A DNA stretch of 64,000 nucleotides from Antrihabitans stalactiti (GCF_012932915.1 NZ_VCQU01000002.1:496001-560000); one strand, 5' to 3'. Shown: positions 1 to 8,723, counted from the first letter of the stretch. The notes: generated from the sequence alone by a model not told the origin. Program-made: numbers and translations.

Positions 1-45
1 CTAGAAGCGAGAGATAGGACCCCCTGAGCACGCTCGCGAGGCACA

Positions 46-225
46 ATGGCAAGCATGCAGGATCCACGAGTGCTCGATACACATGAATTGGAACCAGCGC
101 TGGCGAATTTGCGTAAGGCACGCGACGCCGGACTGGACGAAGGGGCCGACTCCGCGGACTTTCGCGAAATCGACCGTGTGATAGCGGCATTCGAGGACGA
201 GATTCGAAAGCGATCTGCAGAGTAG
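46..225 (+). CDS. Small acidic hypothetical protein (59 aa)
   Basis: A short reading frame opens with ATG at 46 (a second in-frame ATG is at 55) and closes with TAG at 223-225, directly beside the convergent stop of the FMN reductase gene. The product is charged and probably helical, with alternating acidic and basic residues and no Cys, signal peptide or membrane segment. A weak purine-rich stretch (gcgagg) precedes the start. I recognise no family. The gene is plausible because it fills the space up to the neighbouring stop and has a normal codon pattern, but it could be chance. Confidence 0.5.
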   Translation: MASMQDPRVLDTHELEPALANLRKARDAGLDEGADSADFREIDRVIAAFEDEIRKRSAE

Positions 226-780
226 TCACCGGCTCCGCTGGCGGGAGTTGAGGCGCTCACGGATCGCCGTGAGCGGCTTCGCCAGCTGTGCAAGCCATTC
301 GGGGTCGGTGACGAGTCCGTTCTCGTCGACCTGGGCGCTGCGCAAAGGCAGGTCTACGCACGCCTCGTCGATGACGTCGGCACCGACGTAGCCGAGGACC
401 GTCGACAGCGCTGCGAGCGCGTTGTGTCCCCGGCCGGGAACCGCGACGTTGATCCACGCAACCGGCTTTCGGTACATTTCGGCGCCGCCAACGGTCCAGT
501 CGAGCAGGTTCTTCAAGCTCCCTGGCATGTTGCCTGCGTACTCAGGTGTGCAGAAGAGAACAGCGTCGGCGTCGGCGATCGCTGCTCGGAGTTCGGCCGG
601 CGCGGGCGGAAGTGGCTCGTGGTCGTCGTCGGGATTGAAAGCGGGCAGGGCGGCGAGGCCTTCGTAGAGCTCAGCGGTGGTGTCGTCTGGCAGCACGCCG
701 AGCGCGGTCCGTAGCGCGGCTGTGTTCGTCGAACCGCCGCGCGTGCTGCCGGATATCAAAAGAAGCTTGACCGGTGCCAT
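226..780 (-). CDS. NADPH-dependent FMN reductase, ArsH/ChrR-like
   Basis: A flavodoxin-fold NAD(P)H:FMN oxidoreductase of about 184 residues. The N-terminal strand is followed by a phosphate-binding loop GSTRGGS, and the mid-protein segment PEYAGNMPGSLKNLLDW is the FMN-contact signature of the family. An in-frame extension reaches 840, but it would overlap the end of arsC and lacks the fold, so ATG at 780 is preferred. It is the last gene of arsR-aqp-arsC, the position held by ArsH in arsenic operons. A role in redox handling of arsenicals or quinones is inferred. It is shorter than classical ArsH (about 230 residues), so ArsH identity is not certain. Confidence 0.82.
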   Translation of the reverse strand: MAPVKLLLISGSTRGGSTNTAALRTALGVLPDDTTAELYEGLAALPAFNPDDDHEPLPPAPAELRAAIADADAVLFCTPEYAGNMPGSLKNLLDWTVGGAEMYRKPVAWINVAVPGRGHNALAALSTVLGYVGADVIDEACVDLPLRSAQVDENGLVTDPEWLAQLAKPLTAIRERLNSRQRSR

Positions 781-808
781 GTCGGTTAGAACGCTGCGCG
801 TGGTCAGT

Positions 809-1234
809 TCATCCCGCACTTGGATGTTGTGAAGGAACAAGCTCGTCGATCAGCGCCTCGATGCGTGCCTTGATCTCGTCGCGAATCGGGCGGACCGCAT
901 CGACACCTTTGCCCGCGGGGTCGTCCAAGGTCCAGTCGCGATAACTGACACCCGGAAACGCTGGGCACACGTCACCGCAGCCCATCGTGATGACGACGTC
1001 GGAAGTTTCGACGGTGTCGAAGGTAAGGATCTTCGGCGACTGGTCGGAGATGTCGATTCCGACTTCGGCCATCGCAGCCACGGCTGCGGGGTTCACGGAG
1101 TCGGCGGGTGCGCTTCCTGCGGAGCGGACTTCGATTCGATCACCCGCGAGGGCAGTGAGGAAGCCTGCTGCCATTTGGGAGCGTCCGGCGTTGTGGACGC
1201 AGACGAACAAGACGCTGGGTTTGGCAGATGCCAT
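809..1234 (-). CDS. arsC: Arsenate reductase, low-molecular-weight phosphatase fold
   Basis: Reduces As(V) to As(III) in the cytoplasm. The 141-residue protein has the P-loop CVHNAGRS (nucleophile Cys12) and a second pair, Cys86 and Cys90, in GCGDVC followed by PAFPG. This is the three-cysteine layout of thioredoxin/mycothiol-linked actinobacterial ArsC. It lies between the aquaporin gene (15-base gap) and the flavin reductase (28-base gap), all on the minus strand, so it is probably co-transcribed from the arsR operator at 2328-2363. Its product arsenite would be the substrate of the neighbouring channel. Confidence 0.93.
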   Translation of the reverse strand: MASAKPSVLFVCVHNAGRSQMAAGFLTALAGDRIEVRSAGSAPADSVNPAAVAAMAEVGIDISDQSPKILTFDTVETSDVVITMGCGDVCPAFPGVSYRDWTLDDPAGKGVDAVRPIRDEIKARIEALIDELVPSQHPSAG

Positions 1235-1249
1235 GGGAAACAGTCACTT

Positions 1250-1990
1250 TCAGTTCGGTGTGGCGTGGTCGGGATGGTGGGGAACGACCACGTCGTCGGC
1301 GGTTGCGGCGGCGTCTGGGTACAGCGAGACGATCAGGGCGAGCCCGATCAGGCCCCCGATCAGCTGGGCGCCGATGAATCCGGGCGCCGACCCTGGGGCG
1401 ATGCCCGCGAAGGTGTCGGAGAAGATCCGCCCGATCGTCACCGCCGGGTTGGCGAACGAGGTAGAGCTGGTGAACCAGTACGCGGCGCCGATGTACGCCC
1501 CGACCGACGCCGCGGACAGCCCGGCTCGGCTGGTGCGAGCCAGGGTGAAGATCAACGCGACCAATCCGGCGGTGGCGACGACTTCGCCGACCAGATGCCC
1601 GGTCGTGACGCGGTCCTTCGATGCGATCTGGAACGCAGACAGGTCGAACATGACGTTCGCCAGGATCGCGCCCACGATGGCGCCCGATATCTGCGCAACG
1701 GCGTAGGACCCGAGGTCGGTCACAGTCATGCCCGTGCCGGTTCGGCGCCCTAGTAACCAATCCGCGGCCGAGACGACAGGATTGAAATGCGCCCCGGACA
1801 CAGGTCCGAACATCAGAATCAGTACGGCCAGACCCAGCACAGTGGCGGTCGAGTTCTCCAGCAGTTGGAGCCCGATGTCGTTGGGGGACAGCTGGGCTGC
1901 GGCGATGCCGGATCCGACCACCACGGTGACGAGCAGGGCGGTGCCGACGAATTCAGCCAGCAATCGCCTGCGCAGCGGCATGGTGGTCAT
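1250..1990 (-). CDS. MIP/aquaporin-family channel, probable arsenite channel
   Basis: An aquaglyceroporin-like protein of 246 residues with six hydrophobic helices and both half-helix motifs: the first reads HFNPVV (NPV instead of NPA), the second FANPAVTIGR. The start at 1990 gives the typical amphipathic N-terminus and overlaps the arsR stop in ATGA; a longer in-frame reading up to 2365 crosses arsR and is not used. Its place between arsR and arsC matches the arsR-aqpS-arsC-arsH order known from Sinorhizobium meliloti, where AqpS carries arsenite out down its gradient. No ArsB or Acr3 pump is in the window. The substrate is inferred from context. Confidence 0.88.
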   Translation of the reverse strand: MTTMPLRRRLLAEFVGTALLVTVVVGSGIAAAQLSPNDIGLQLLENSTATVLGLAVLILMFGPVSGAHFNPVVSAADWLLGRRTGTGMTVTDLGSYAVAQISGAIVGAILANVMFDLSAFQIASKDRVTTGHLVGEVVATAGLVALIFTLARTSRAGLSAASVGAYIGAAYWFTSSTSFANPAVTIGRIFSDTFAGIAPGSAPGFIGAQLIGGLIGLALIVSLYPDAAATADDVVVPHHPDHATPN

Positions 1991-2337
1991 CCGTTGCCCA
2001 ACAGCCGCGAAAGTTGTTGCAGTGCATCGGGAACCACCCGGTAGTAGACCCAAGTGCCGCGGCGCTCGCTGTCGATCAAACCGGCCTGGCGCAGCACCTT
2101 GAGGTGGTGCGAGATGGTCGGTTGGCTCAACTCGATGCCCGCGGAAATGTCGCAGACGCATGCCTCTTGGGTTGCAGTGCTGGCGATGGCGCTGAGCAAC
2201 CGCAACCGGACCGGATCCGAGAGCGCCTTGAGTTTCGCCGCCAACTCGGTCGCGGCATCGGCGCTCAGCGGTTCCCGCACCAACGGGGCGACCGTGCACC
2301 CGGATACGTCGGTCAACAGCAGTTCCTGATTCGACAC
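1987..2337 (-). CDS. arsR: ArsR-family arsenic-responsive repressor
   Basis: A winged-helix repressor of 116 residues. The helix-turn-helix recognition segment is LSQPTISHHLKVLRQAGLI, and the wing is SERRGTWVYYRV. The motif ACVCDI corresponds to the As(III)-binding ELCVCDL site of ArsR proteins. The start is GTG at 2337, inside a 36-base palindrome that is probably its own operator. It heads the operon and overlaps the aquaporin start by four bases. Arsenite release of the repressor is expected from the family. Confidence 0.92.
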   Translation of the reverse strand: MSNQELLLTDVSGCTVAPLVREPLSADAATELAAKLKALSDPVRLRLLSAIASTATQEACVCDISAGIELSQPTISHHLKVLRQAGLIDSERRGTWVYYRVVPDALQQLSRLLGNG

Positions 2338-2363
2338 CCATCGATATTGATGGATGTCGAATC
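2328..2363. promoter_or_regulatory. ArsR operator, 36-base palindrome over the arsR start
   Basis: The two 18-base halves are inverted copies with two mismatched pairs; the outer arms GATTCGACA / TGTCGAATC are perfect. The palindrome covers the GTG start of arsR at 2335-2337. A TTGAT-N9-ATCAA arrangement (2347-2365), resembling known ArsR boxes, overlaps the right half. Position and symmetry suggest autoregulation of the arsR-aqp-arsC-reductase operon. Confidence 0.75.
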
Positions 2364-2377
2364 AAGACGCAAGCGCG

Positions 2378-2863
2378 TCAACGGCAGCAGGACGTCGCGA
2401 CCTCGGCGCCCTGAGCTTCCGCGGTCGTCGTGGTGCTGTCGCACGCACATCCGCCCGTGGGGTCGGCCGATAGCAAGTCCGGTGTTGTGCCGAAGGTTTC
2501 CGCATCGGCGAGGACCGTGTAGACCTCCCATTTCTCGCCGGCAGGTCCGGTGATCCACACCTTGTCTTGGGTCGCGAAGCAACACGTGGTCCCGATCTCC
2601 TCCTGAGTGAACAGGCCGGCATCGGTGAAGCGGGAGATCTCGGAATGCACCTTCGCGCTGGAGTCGACCTCGACGCCGAGGTGGTTGATCGATCCGCCTT
2701 TGCCGGGATTCTCGATCAGCACCAGCTTCAGTGGCGGCTCGGCGATCGCGAAGTTGGCGTAGCCCTCCTTCAGTTTCGCGGGCTGGCTGTCGAACAGTTT
2801 GGAGTAGAACTCGACTGCCGTGCCAAGGTCGTCGACGTTGAGGGCGAGCTGAACACGAGACAT
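2378..2863 (-). CDS. cadI: CadI/ArsI-like VOC-fold metal(loid) protein
   Basis: A glyoxalase/VOC-fold protein of 161 residues, very close in sequence to mycobacterial CadI (cadmium-induced) and related to ArsI C-As lyases. The N-terminus reads MSRVQLALNVDDL; His61, the pair Cys94-Cys95 in GTTCCFA, and Glu113 in WEVYTV match positions used for metal or arsenical binding. Glutamine stands at residue 5, where ArsI uses histidine. The C-terminal tail ends in further cysteines (GGCAC, SCC). ATG at 2863 is chosen because GGAGG lies just upstream. It is transcribed away from the second arsR across twin operators. Either cadmium binding or organoarsenical cleavage is possible. Confidence 0.87.
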   Translation of the reverse strand: MSRVQLALNVDDLGTAVEFYSKLFDSQPAKLKEGYANFAIAEPPLKLVLIENPGKGGSINHLGVEVDSSAKVHSEISRFTDAGLFTQEEIGTTCCFATQDKVWITGPAGEKWEVYTVLADAETFGTTPDLLSADPTGGCACDSTTTTAEAQGAEVATSCCR

Positions 2864-2884
2864 GGTGATGACCTCCGGATTGTG

Positions 2885-2896
2885 TGACATATGTCG
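2885..2896. promoter_or_regulatory. Operator copy 1 for cadI/arsR2
   Basis: The sequence TGACATATGTCG is one copy of a palindrome found twice between the divergent cadI and arsR2 genes. It lies 21 bases upstream of the cadI start, suitably placed to block cadI transcription. Its centre is 46 bases from that of copy 2. Confidence 0.7.
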
Positions 2897-2929
2897 AATT
2901 GCTCGACTACCACCAGGATGCGCACCTTT

Positions 2930-2943
2930 TTGACATATGTCAA
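2930..2943. promoter_or_regulatory. Operator copy 2, overlapping a probable leaderless arsR2 promoter
   Basis: A perfect 14-base palindrome, TTGACATATGTCAA. Its first six bases also read as a consensus -35 (TTGACA, 2930-2935). After 17 bases comes CAGAAT (2953-2958), a 4/6 match to the -10 hexamer, and the ATG of arsR2 follows only seven bases later. That geometry predicts a leaderless mRNA repressed directly by a protein bound at this palindrome. Confidence 0.68.
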
Positions 2944-2964
2944 TATTGTCGGCAGAATTGGTTC

Positions 2965-3321
2965 ATGCCCAAGACGTTGCCATTGGTCGACATGTCCGCC
3001 CCGGTCTGCTGCGCACCCGTTGCGGCGGGTCCGGTCGGTGACGAGGCTGCCCTCGAAGTGGCGTTGCGGCTCAAAGCGCTCGCCGATCCAGCACGAGTCA
3101 AGTTGATGTCGCTGCTGCTCACCGACGCGCCGGATGCGACGACTGGCGACCTCGCAGCCGTCATCGGACTGTCCGAGTCGACGATCAGTCACCATCTCGG
3201 TCAGCTGAGAACCGCTGGTCTGATCGAATCGGAACGCCAGGGCATGAACGTCCAGCACCGCGCCCGTCGCGACGCGTTGTCCGCGCTATGCCTCGTACTG
3301 GACCCGAATTGCTGCACCTGA
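2965..3321 (+). CDS. ArsR-family metalloregulator with N- and C-terminal Cys pairs
   Basis: A winged-helix repressor of 118 residues with the helix-turn-helix LSESTISHHLGQLRTAGLI. It lacks the ELCVCDL site: the helix before the recognition region reads ATTGDLAAV. Instead it has a Cys-Cys pair in PVCCAPVA near the N-terminus and another in the last five residues (NCCT), similar in position to the As(III) site of Corynebacterium ArsR1. It is divergent from cadI and probably controls both genes. ATG at 2965 is preferred over an upstream GTG at 2884, which lies at the first operator. Confidence 0.88.
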   Translation: MPKTLPLVDMSAPVCCAPVAAGPVGDEAALEVALRLKALADPARVKLMSLLLTDAPDATTGDLAAVIGLSESTISHHLGQLRTAGLIESERQGMNVQHRARRDALSALCLVLDPNCCT

Positions 3322-3324
3322 AGT

Positions 3325-4341
3325 TCATGCGGCTGTGCGCATGAGCCGTTCGAGAATGTCGCTGAGGGTGACGACGCCAAGGGATCGCTGGTCGGCGTCT
3401 TGCACGACGACGAGGTGACTACGGGCGTCGCGGATGATCCGCAGCGCCTCGTAGACGGGTGTGTCGGGCGTCAGGATCAGCACCGGTCGCATCAGGTCGC
3501 GTGCCGTAGTGGGCGCTGATGCGCGCAGGGTGTCGCGCACGTGCACCACGCCCTCGATACCGTCGGCGCCGGTCACGAGCAAGCGAAGGTGCCCGCTGCG
3601 GTGACTCGCAGCGCGAATTGTCGCGGTAACCGCGTCGATGCCGACGCTGGTAGCGGCTGAATTCGGCCGGAGAATCCCGCCGATGGTGAGGGTCTCCAGG
3701 TCCAGTGCGTCGGCAATGTGCCGTCGGTACTGCTCATCGAGTACGCCGGCATCCGCGGAGTGTTCGACCAACTGGCGCAACGATTGTGGGTCTTGCCCCG
3801 TGGCGAGTTGATCGACCGGTTCGACACCGACCTTGACCAGGCACCAGTTGGCCAAGTGGTTGAGCTGGATCAGCAGCGGTCTGGTCAGCCACATGAAGCC
3901 CCGCATCGGAATTGCGAGCAGCGTTGCCGAGCGCTCGGGGTGCGCGATCGCCCACGATTTCGGCGCCATCTCTCCGACGACCAGGTGCAGGAACGTGACG
4001 ATGATCAGCGCGAGAAGAAATGCCCCGACGTCGGCGACCCACACGACCGGAACCCAGCGTTCGAACAGCGGGTTCAGCCAGTGGTGAACCGCCGGTTTGG
4101 TGATCGCGCCCAGCGCGAGCGTGCACACCGTGATTCCGAGCTGCGATCCGGCGAGTAAGACAGACAGCTCCGAGGCGCTCCGCAACGCCGCGCGTGCGGC
4201 GCGACTGGTCGTCGCAGCGTCTTCGAGGCGGTGACGCCGCGCGGCGATCAACGCGAACTCCACCGCGACGAAGAAGGCGCTCGCGCCGATCAATCCGACT
4301 GTCACCAGCAGGAGGAGCCAGGGGTTATCCATGTTCGTCAC
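3325..4341 (-). CDS. CNNM/CBS-domain membrane protein (short form)
   Basis: A CNNM/CorB-type membrane protein of 338 residues. The N-terminal DUF21 region has about four membrane segments and the family motif GEMAPKSWAIAHPE near residue 123; a pair of CBS domains occupies about 200-338. It lacks the C-terminal CorC_HlyC domain carried by its upstream partner. The reading frame begins with GTG at 4341 inside the end of the upstream gene; an in-frame ATG is at 4332. Proteins of this family are linked to magnesium or other cation efflux; the substrate here is unknown. Confidence 0.88.
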   Translation of the reverse strand: MTNMDNPWLLLLVTVGLIGASAFFVAVEFALIAARRHRLEDAATTSRAARAALRSASELSVLLAGSQLGITVCTLALGAITKPAVHHWLNPLFERWVPVVWVADVGAFLLALIIVTFLHLVVGEMAPKSWAIAHPERSATLLAIPMRGFMWLTRPLLIQLNHLANWCLVKVGVEPVDQLATGQDPQSLRQLVEHSADAGVLDEQYRRHIADALDLETLTIGGILRPNSAATSVGIDAVTATIRAASHRSGHLRLLVTGADGIEGVVHVRDTLRASAPTTARDLMRPVLILTPDTPVYEALRIIRDARSHLVVVQDADQRSLGVVTLSDILERLMRTAA

Positions 4342-5644
4342 CGTTCACGAGCGCGACGAACACCGAAGCAGGAACATGCTTTTCTACGTCACGGACCTGC
4401 ATCGTCACCGCTCCGTCCGGCTGCAGGTCCAGCGTGACGGTGTCGCCGACGACAGGCAGACCGCCGAATTCGGCGATGACCAATCCGGCCAGGGTTTCGT
4501 AGTCGCCCGCCGGTAGGCGGTGATCGAGGACGCGCTCGACCTCGTCGATATGCAGGTCGCCCGCGATCAACCAGCCTTCGTCGCTTGGACGGACCGATAT
4601 GTCGGTCGCAGGGTCGAATTCGTCCGCGAGTTCGCCGACGAGCTCCTCGGCCATGTCTTCGATCGTGACCATCCCCGCGAAGCCGCCGTACTCGTCGACG
4701 ACGAGTGCCAGCTCGTCGCCGGCGTCGACCAGCCGCGTGAGCAACTCGGGCAATGGCAAACTCGACGGCACAACCACCGCCGTGCGCGCGTATGCCTCGA
4801 CGGTCCCGTCCGCATCGTCAGCGAGCAGGTCGCGCAAGTGCACGACTCCGCGGAGGTCGTCGATCGAGTCGCCGACCACGGGATAGCGCGTGTGGCCCGC
4901 TCCCATTCGAGCCAGCACCGCGTCCACGGGCTCGTCGACGCGCACAGTGTCCACGCGCGGTCTGGGGATCATTGCGTGCTCGGCCGTGCGGGTGGGGAAA
5001 TCGAGGATGCGGTCGAGCAAGACAGACAGGTCCGCGGGCAGCTCGCCGGTCTGGCGGGATTCGGCGAGGATATGGGCGAGATCGCGTGGATTGGCCGAAT
5101 GTTCGACGTCGTGGACCGGCTCGATCCGCAGAACTCGGAGCAGCTGGTTCGACGCTTGGTCGAACAGCCAGATCAACCAGCCGAACAGTCGAAGATAGAC
5201 GGTGGTGGAGAACGCGAGTCGCCGAGCGACCGGTTCGGGCCGAGCGATCGCGAGATTCTTCGGGAACAGCTCACCGAAGACCATTTGCACCACCGTCGAG
5301 AACAGGATCGCGACGACGGCGCCGATCGCGAGTCCCACTGCAGTCGACAGTCCGACGCTGCCGAGCAGGTCGCCCATCCCGGCGCCGATCAACGGTTCGG
5401 CAACGTAGCCGACGAGCAAACCGGTCACGGTAATGCCGAGTTGGGCGCCGGACAGCATGAACGACGTGCGTCGAGTGACTGCCAATGCGCGGGCTGCCGC
5501 GGCGTCACCGTCGTCGGCGCGAGCCGCGAGCCGCGACCGGTCGACGGCCATGTACGCGAACTCTTGGGCAACGAAGTAGCCGGTCAGGACCGTGATGGCG
5601 AGAACGACGTTAAGACCGAGGAGGATGGTCAGTACGGTCACCAT
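4325..5644 (-). CDS. CNNM/CBS-domain membrane protein with CorC_HlyC domain
   Basis: A 439-residue homologue of its downstream neighbour with the full domain order: DUF21 membrane region (1-190, motif GELFPKNLAIARPE), two CBS domains (about 205-335), and a C-terminal CorC_HlyC/transporter-associated domain (about 345-430). The gene overlaps the start of the short paralogue by 17 bases, so the two are translated from one message and may form a hetero-oligomer. Often annotated hemolysin-like; cation homeostasis is the better supported role for the family. Confidence 0.9.
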   Translation of the reverse strand: MVTVLTILLGLNVVLAITVLTGYFVAQEFAYMAVDRSRLAARADDGDAAAARALAVTRRTSFMLSGAQLGITVTGLLVGYVAEPLIGAGMGDLLGSVGLSTAVGLAIGAVVAILFSTVVQMVFGELFPKNLAIARPEPVARRLAFSTTVYLRLFGWLIWLFDQASNQLLRVLRIEPVHDVEHSANPRDLAHILAESRQTGELPADLSVLLDRILDFPTRTAEHAMIPRPRVDTVRVDEPVDAVLARMGAGHTRYPVVGDSIDDLRGVVHLRDLLADDADGTVEAYARTAVVVPSSLPLPELLTRLVDAGDELALVVDEYGGFAGMVTIEDMAEELVGELADEFDPATDISVRPSDEGWLIAGDLHIDEVERVLDHRLPAGDYETLAGLVIAEFGGLPVVGDTVTLDLQPDGAVTMQVRDVEKHVPASVFVALVNGDEHG

Positions 5645-5805
5645 GGCGAAGCCAGCGGGTGGGGCGGGACGGGTTTTCGGCGGCGCTTGGCGCGCTTCAT
5701 GACCTGCTCTCTGTCGTGTGAACGGCTACTGCATTCGAGAATAGGGCAAATCGGACCCCGCTCGCTCAAGCGAACAGGTGTTCGATCAGCTGCTAAGCTT
5801 CGATC

Positions 5806-5847
5806 GGCGGGCCGGCGGTAGGTAACTACGGGAAGCGTCGGCCCGCC
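5806..5847 (-). terminator. GC-rich hairpin downstream of the PAS-domain gene
   Basis: Twelve-base arms (5806-5817 and 5836-5847, 11 of 12 positions pairing) around an 18-base loop lie 16 bases beyond the stop of the minus-strand PAS gene. There is no U-tract, so it may terminate inefficiently or act as a transcript-end structure. The rest of 5645-5863 shows no convincing gene. Confidence 0.45.
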
Positions 5848-5863
5848 GCCGGACACCCTCGCG

Positions 5864-6301
5864 CTAGGCGGGATGGGCCGGTCCAGGTAGGCCGCCGTGG
5901 TTCCAGAGTTCCTCGGTGACGTCGAGGAAGCTGACCATCACCACCGGATCGTCGTCACGGATGAACGCGGATTCGCCGACCAAGGCGCGGATGATCGTGC
6001 CGTCCACACTGTGCTGGAGCTGCACGATTTCCCCGACGGATGCTCGAAGCAGGCCGAACGGAGACGTCTCCGCATCGGAACCGACGAACAAGCCGCCGAT
6101 CGGCTTGCCGACCAATTCGGAGCGATCACAACCCACCAGCTGCTCGAATGCGCCGTTTGCGTATAGCAACGTCCCGTCGACGTGCACAGCGAGAACGGGA
6201 ACGGGAAGCCGCTCCAGCAACACGGTCGCGGGTAGGGCTTCGAGGTAGCCCATCGCGCTTTCGGGGTGCGGTCGCCGACGTCGCTCGGCTGACTCGTCCA
6301 T
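5864..6301 (-). CDS. PAS-domain sensor protein
   Basis: A soluble protein of about 145 residues consisting largely of one PAS domain: a hydrophobic VLAVHVDGTLLYAN strand, then FEQLVGCDRSELVGKPI and a C-terminal VVMVSFLDVTEEL strand typical of the fold. There is no output domain, so it would act as a stand-alone sensor or partner. It is transcribed divergently from the PknK-like kinase, which suggests a signalling link. The start at 6301 is preferred; an in-frame extension reaches 6346. Ligand unknown. Confidence 0.8.
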   Translation of the reverse strand: MDESAERRRRPHPESAMGYLEALPATVLLERLPVPVLAVHVDGTLLYANGAFEQLVGCDRSELVGKPIGGLFVGSDAETSPFGLLRASVGEIVQLQHSVDGTIIRALVGESAFIRDDDPVVMVSFLDVTEELWNHGGLPGPAHPA

Positions 6302-6434
6302 CGTGTACTCCAGGTTGTCGATTCTCACCGTGGGCGGCTTGCACACTGCGTATACAAGGAATGTAGCTCTGTCGGCCCGAGTTCAGTCGCAGGCCCGGCG
6401 GTATGCTGAACTACTCGCTCGAAAGGGTGGTGAG

Positions 6435-8723
6435 ATGGGCGCGCCCAAGGACGGTCGCAAGATCAGCTCCGTGATCACAGGACCGGAGCCGTCCTCGACT
6501 CAGCGCGACCTCAGACCGGACATTGTGGCCGAACTCGACGTCGCCGACCTGGCCGACGCGCAGGAGATCGGTCGCGGCGGATTCGGCGTCGTCTACAAAT
6601 GCGTACAGCGATCCCTCGACCGGACCGTCGCGGTCAAGGTGTTGTCCGCCGACCTGGACCAGGAGAACCGCGACCGGTTCCTTCGTGAGGAACATGCGAT
6701 GGGGCGCCTGTCCGGTCATCCGAACATCGTGGACATCTTGCAGGTCGACGTGACCATGACGGGCCGGCCGTACATCGTGATGCCGTTCCACGCGCGTGGC
6801 TCGCTCGAGGCCTTGCTCCGCGAGAGCGGTCCGCTGCCGTGGGCGGAGGTGGTGCGGATCGGCATCAAGGTGGCAGGGGCGCTCGAATGGGCGCATCGCG
6901 CCGGCATCCTGCACCGCGACGTGAAGCCCGCGAACATTCTGCTGACCGCCTACGACGAGCCACAGCTGACCGATTTCGGTATCGCGCGGGTGCCGGGCGG
7001 TTTCGAGACATCGACAAATGCGATCGCCGGTTCGCCCGCGTTCACGGCGCCCGAGGTGTTGCAGGGCCACGAACCGACCGTGCGTTCGGACGTGTACGGG
7101 CTCGGCGCCACACTGTTCTGCCTCGTCACCGGGCATGCGGCGTTCGAGCGAAAAAGTGGCGAGAAGGTCGTCGCGCAATTCTTGCGAATCACATCCGAGC
7201 CGATACCTGATCTACGCGAGCTCGACCTCCCTGTCGACTTCGTGGCGGCGATCGAAGCGGCGATGTCAGCGGACCCGTCGAAGAGGCCGGCCACTGCTGC
7301 CGAATTCGGTCAGATGTTGCAGCTGGTCGAAGACGAGCACGGTTTGCGGCATGACGAGATGGCGCTGCCCACGGACCGTCCCCGGCCGGTCCCGGCCACG
7401 GTAGCCCAAGGTCCGTTGAAGTCCGCGCAGGCGTCGCTGCCGAGGTCGCGTCTGCTGGAGATCCTCAAAGCAGGCGGAGGCCGACAGCTGACGGCGATTC
7501 ATGCGCCGGCCGGATCCGGCAAGACGGCGTTGCTCCTGCAGTGGCGAGACGTTCTGATCCACGACGGAATTGCGGTTGCGTGGCTGAGCGTCGACGGTGA
7601 CGACAACAACGCGGTGTGGTTCGTCACGCACATGATCGACGCGATTCGACGGGTCCGCCCGGACCTTGCTGCCGACGCGACCGAGCGCCTGGAGGAGCAA
7701 GGCGACGATGCGCTGCGTGCAGTGCTGACTGCGCTGATCGAACAGATTCATACGAGCGGCGAGACCCTTGCGCTCGTGATCGACGATTGGCATCGCGTCA
7801 CCGATCGTGATTCGATCGCCGCGCTGGAATTTCTCCTCGACCACGGGTGCCACCATCTGCGGATAGTCGTCGCGAGTCGGTCACGGACGGGATTGCCGCT
7901 TGCGCGTTTCCGTGTTCGCGACGAACTGGTCGAAATCGATTCCGACGCAATTCGATTCGACCTCGACGAGACGAAGCAGTTTCTCGTCGACGCGCGTGGG
8001 CTCGACCTGTCCGACGCCGATATCGAGGCCTTGTGGGCAGCGACCGAAGGCTGGGTCGCCGCGCTGCAGCTTTTCGCGTTGGCGGTGCGGGGCAGTGGCA
8101 CTACGACACGCTCGATCGGCAGGTCTGCCGACGAGATCAGCCGAATGTCGGGCAGTCACAGCGCCATCGGTGAGTATCTGATCGAAAACGTGTTGCACAC
8201 ACTCGAACCCGAAATGATCGAGTTCTTGATGGCGGCGTCGGTAGCCGAGCGAATCAACAGCGGTCTGGCAGCGGCCATGTCCGACGACGAGAACGCTCGC
8301 GCGCTGCTCGACGACGCCGTCCACCGCGGTTTGTTCTTGCAGCGCACCGAGGACCCCGATTGGTTCCGCTTTCAGCTGTTGTTCGCAGATTTTCTAAGGC
8401 AGCGGCTAGAGCGCGCGCACCCAGGGCGGGTCCGTAGTCTGCATCTGCGAGCGTCGCGGTGGTTCGCCGAACACGGAATGCTGCGGGAATCCGTCGATCA
8501 TGCAATGGCCGCCGCTGACCCGAAATTTGCGTTGGACCTGATCGAATCCACCGGCATGGACATCATGGAGACCTCGCGAATGAACGCCCTTCTCGCCATG
8601 GTCACGAAAGGGCCTGTGCAACAGGTGACGTCGAAGTCGAAGGGCCTGTTTGCCGCGGCGCTCAACAAGGTCAACAGTGCGCTAGGTGCCTCGGACGACA
8701 ACAAGGGACGAGATCAGTCGTGA
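6435..8723 (+). CDS. PknK-like Ser/Thr kinase fused to a MalT-type ATPase, short form
   Basis: An N-terminal Ser/Thr kinase (about 40-300; glycine loop GRGGFG, Lys68, HRDVKPAN at 160-167, DFG at 180) is followed by a STAND/MalT-like ATPase with P-loop APAGSGKT (357-364) and Walker B-like LALVIDDWH. This order is that of mycobacterial PknK, which phosphorylates regulators and has a long C-terminal helical region. At 762 residues this protein ends soon after the ATPase arm, well short of PknK's roughly 1,100. ATG at 6435 follows a purine-rich site; an extension to 6303 has no domain. It overlaps the alcohol dehydrogenase gene in GTGA, suggesting coupled expression. Confidence 0.87.
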   Translation: MGAPKDGRKISSVITGPEPSSTQRDLRPDIVAELDVADLADAQEIGRGGFGVVYKCVQRSLDRTVAVKVLSADLDQENRDRFLREEHAMGRLSGHPNIVDILQVDVTMTGRPYIVMPFHARGSLEALLRESGPLPWAEVVRIGIKVAGALEWAHRAGILHRDVKPANILLTAYDEPQLTDFGIARVPGGFETSTNAIAGSPAFTAPEVLQGHEPTVRSDVYGLGATLFCLVTGHAAFERKSGEKVVAQFLRITSEPIPDLRELDLPVDFVAAIEAAMSADPSKRPATAAEFGQMLQLVEDEHGLRHDEMALPTDRPRPVPATVAQGPLKSAQASLPRSRLLEILKAGGGRQLTAIHAPAGSGKTALLLQWRDVLIHDGIAVAWLSVDGDDNNAVWFVTHMIDAIRRVRPDLAADATERLEEQGDDALRAVLTALIEQIHTSGETLALVIDDWHRVTDRDSIAALEFLLDHGCHHLRIVVASRSRTGLPLARFRVRDELVEIDSDAIRFDLDETKQFLVDARGLDLSDADIEALWAATEGWVAALQLFALAVRGSGTTTRSIGRSADEISRMSGSHSAIGEYLIENVLHTLEPEMIEFLMAASVAERINSGLAAAMSDDENARALLDDAVHRGLFLQRTEDPDWFRFQLLFADFLRQRLERAHPGRVRSLHLRASRWFAEHGMLRESVDHAMAAADPKFALDLIESTGMDIMETSRMNALLAMVTKGPVQQVTSKSKGLFAAALNKVNSALGASDDNKGRDQS

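Noticed and set aside
1250-2365. 371-residue minus-strand reading including the aquaporin
   Set aside because: The first 125 residues lie out of frame across arsR and have no family pattern. The true channel start is ATG at 1990, overlapping the arsR stop.
4520-5821. 433-residue plus-strand reading opposite the CNNM gene
   Set aside because: It is a shadow of the high-GC third-codon-position pattern on the opposite strand. The minus-strand protein has clear DUF21, CBS and CorC domains.
5638-5856. 72-residue minus-strand reading between the CNNM and PAS genes
   Set aside because: Basic, low-complexity translation with no ribosome site. It runs through the hairpin at 5806-5847.
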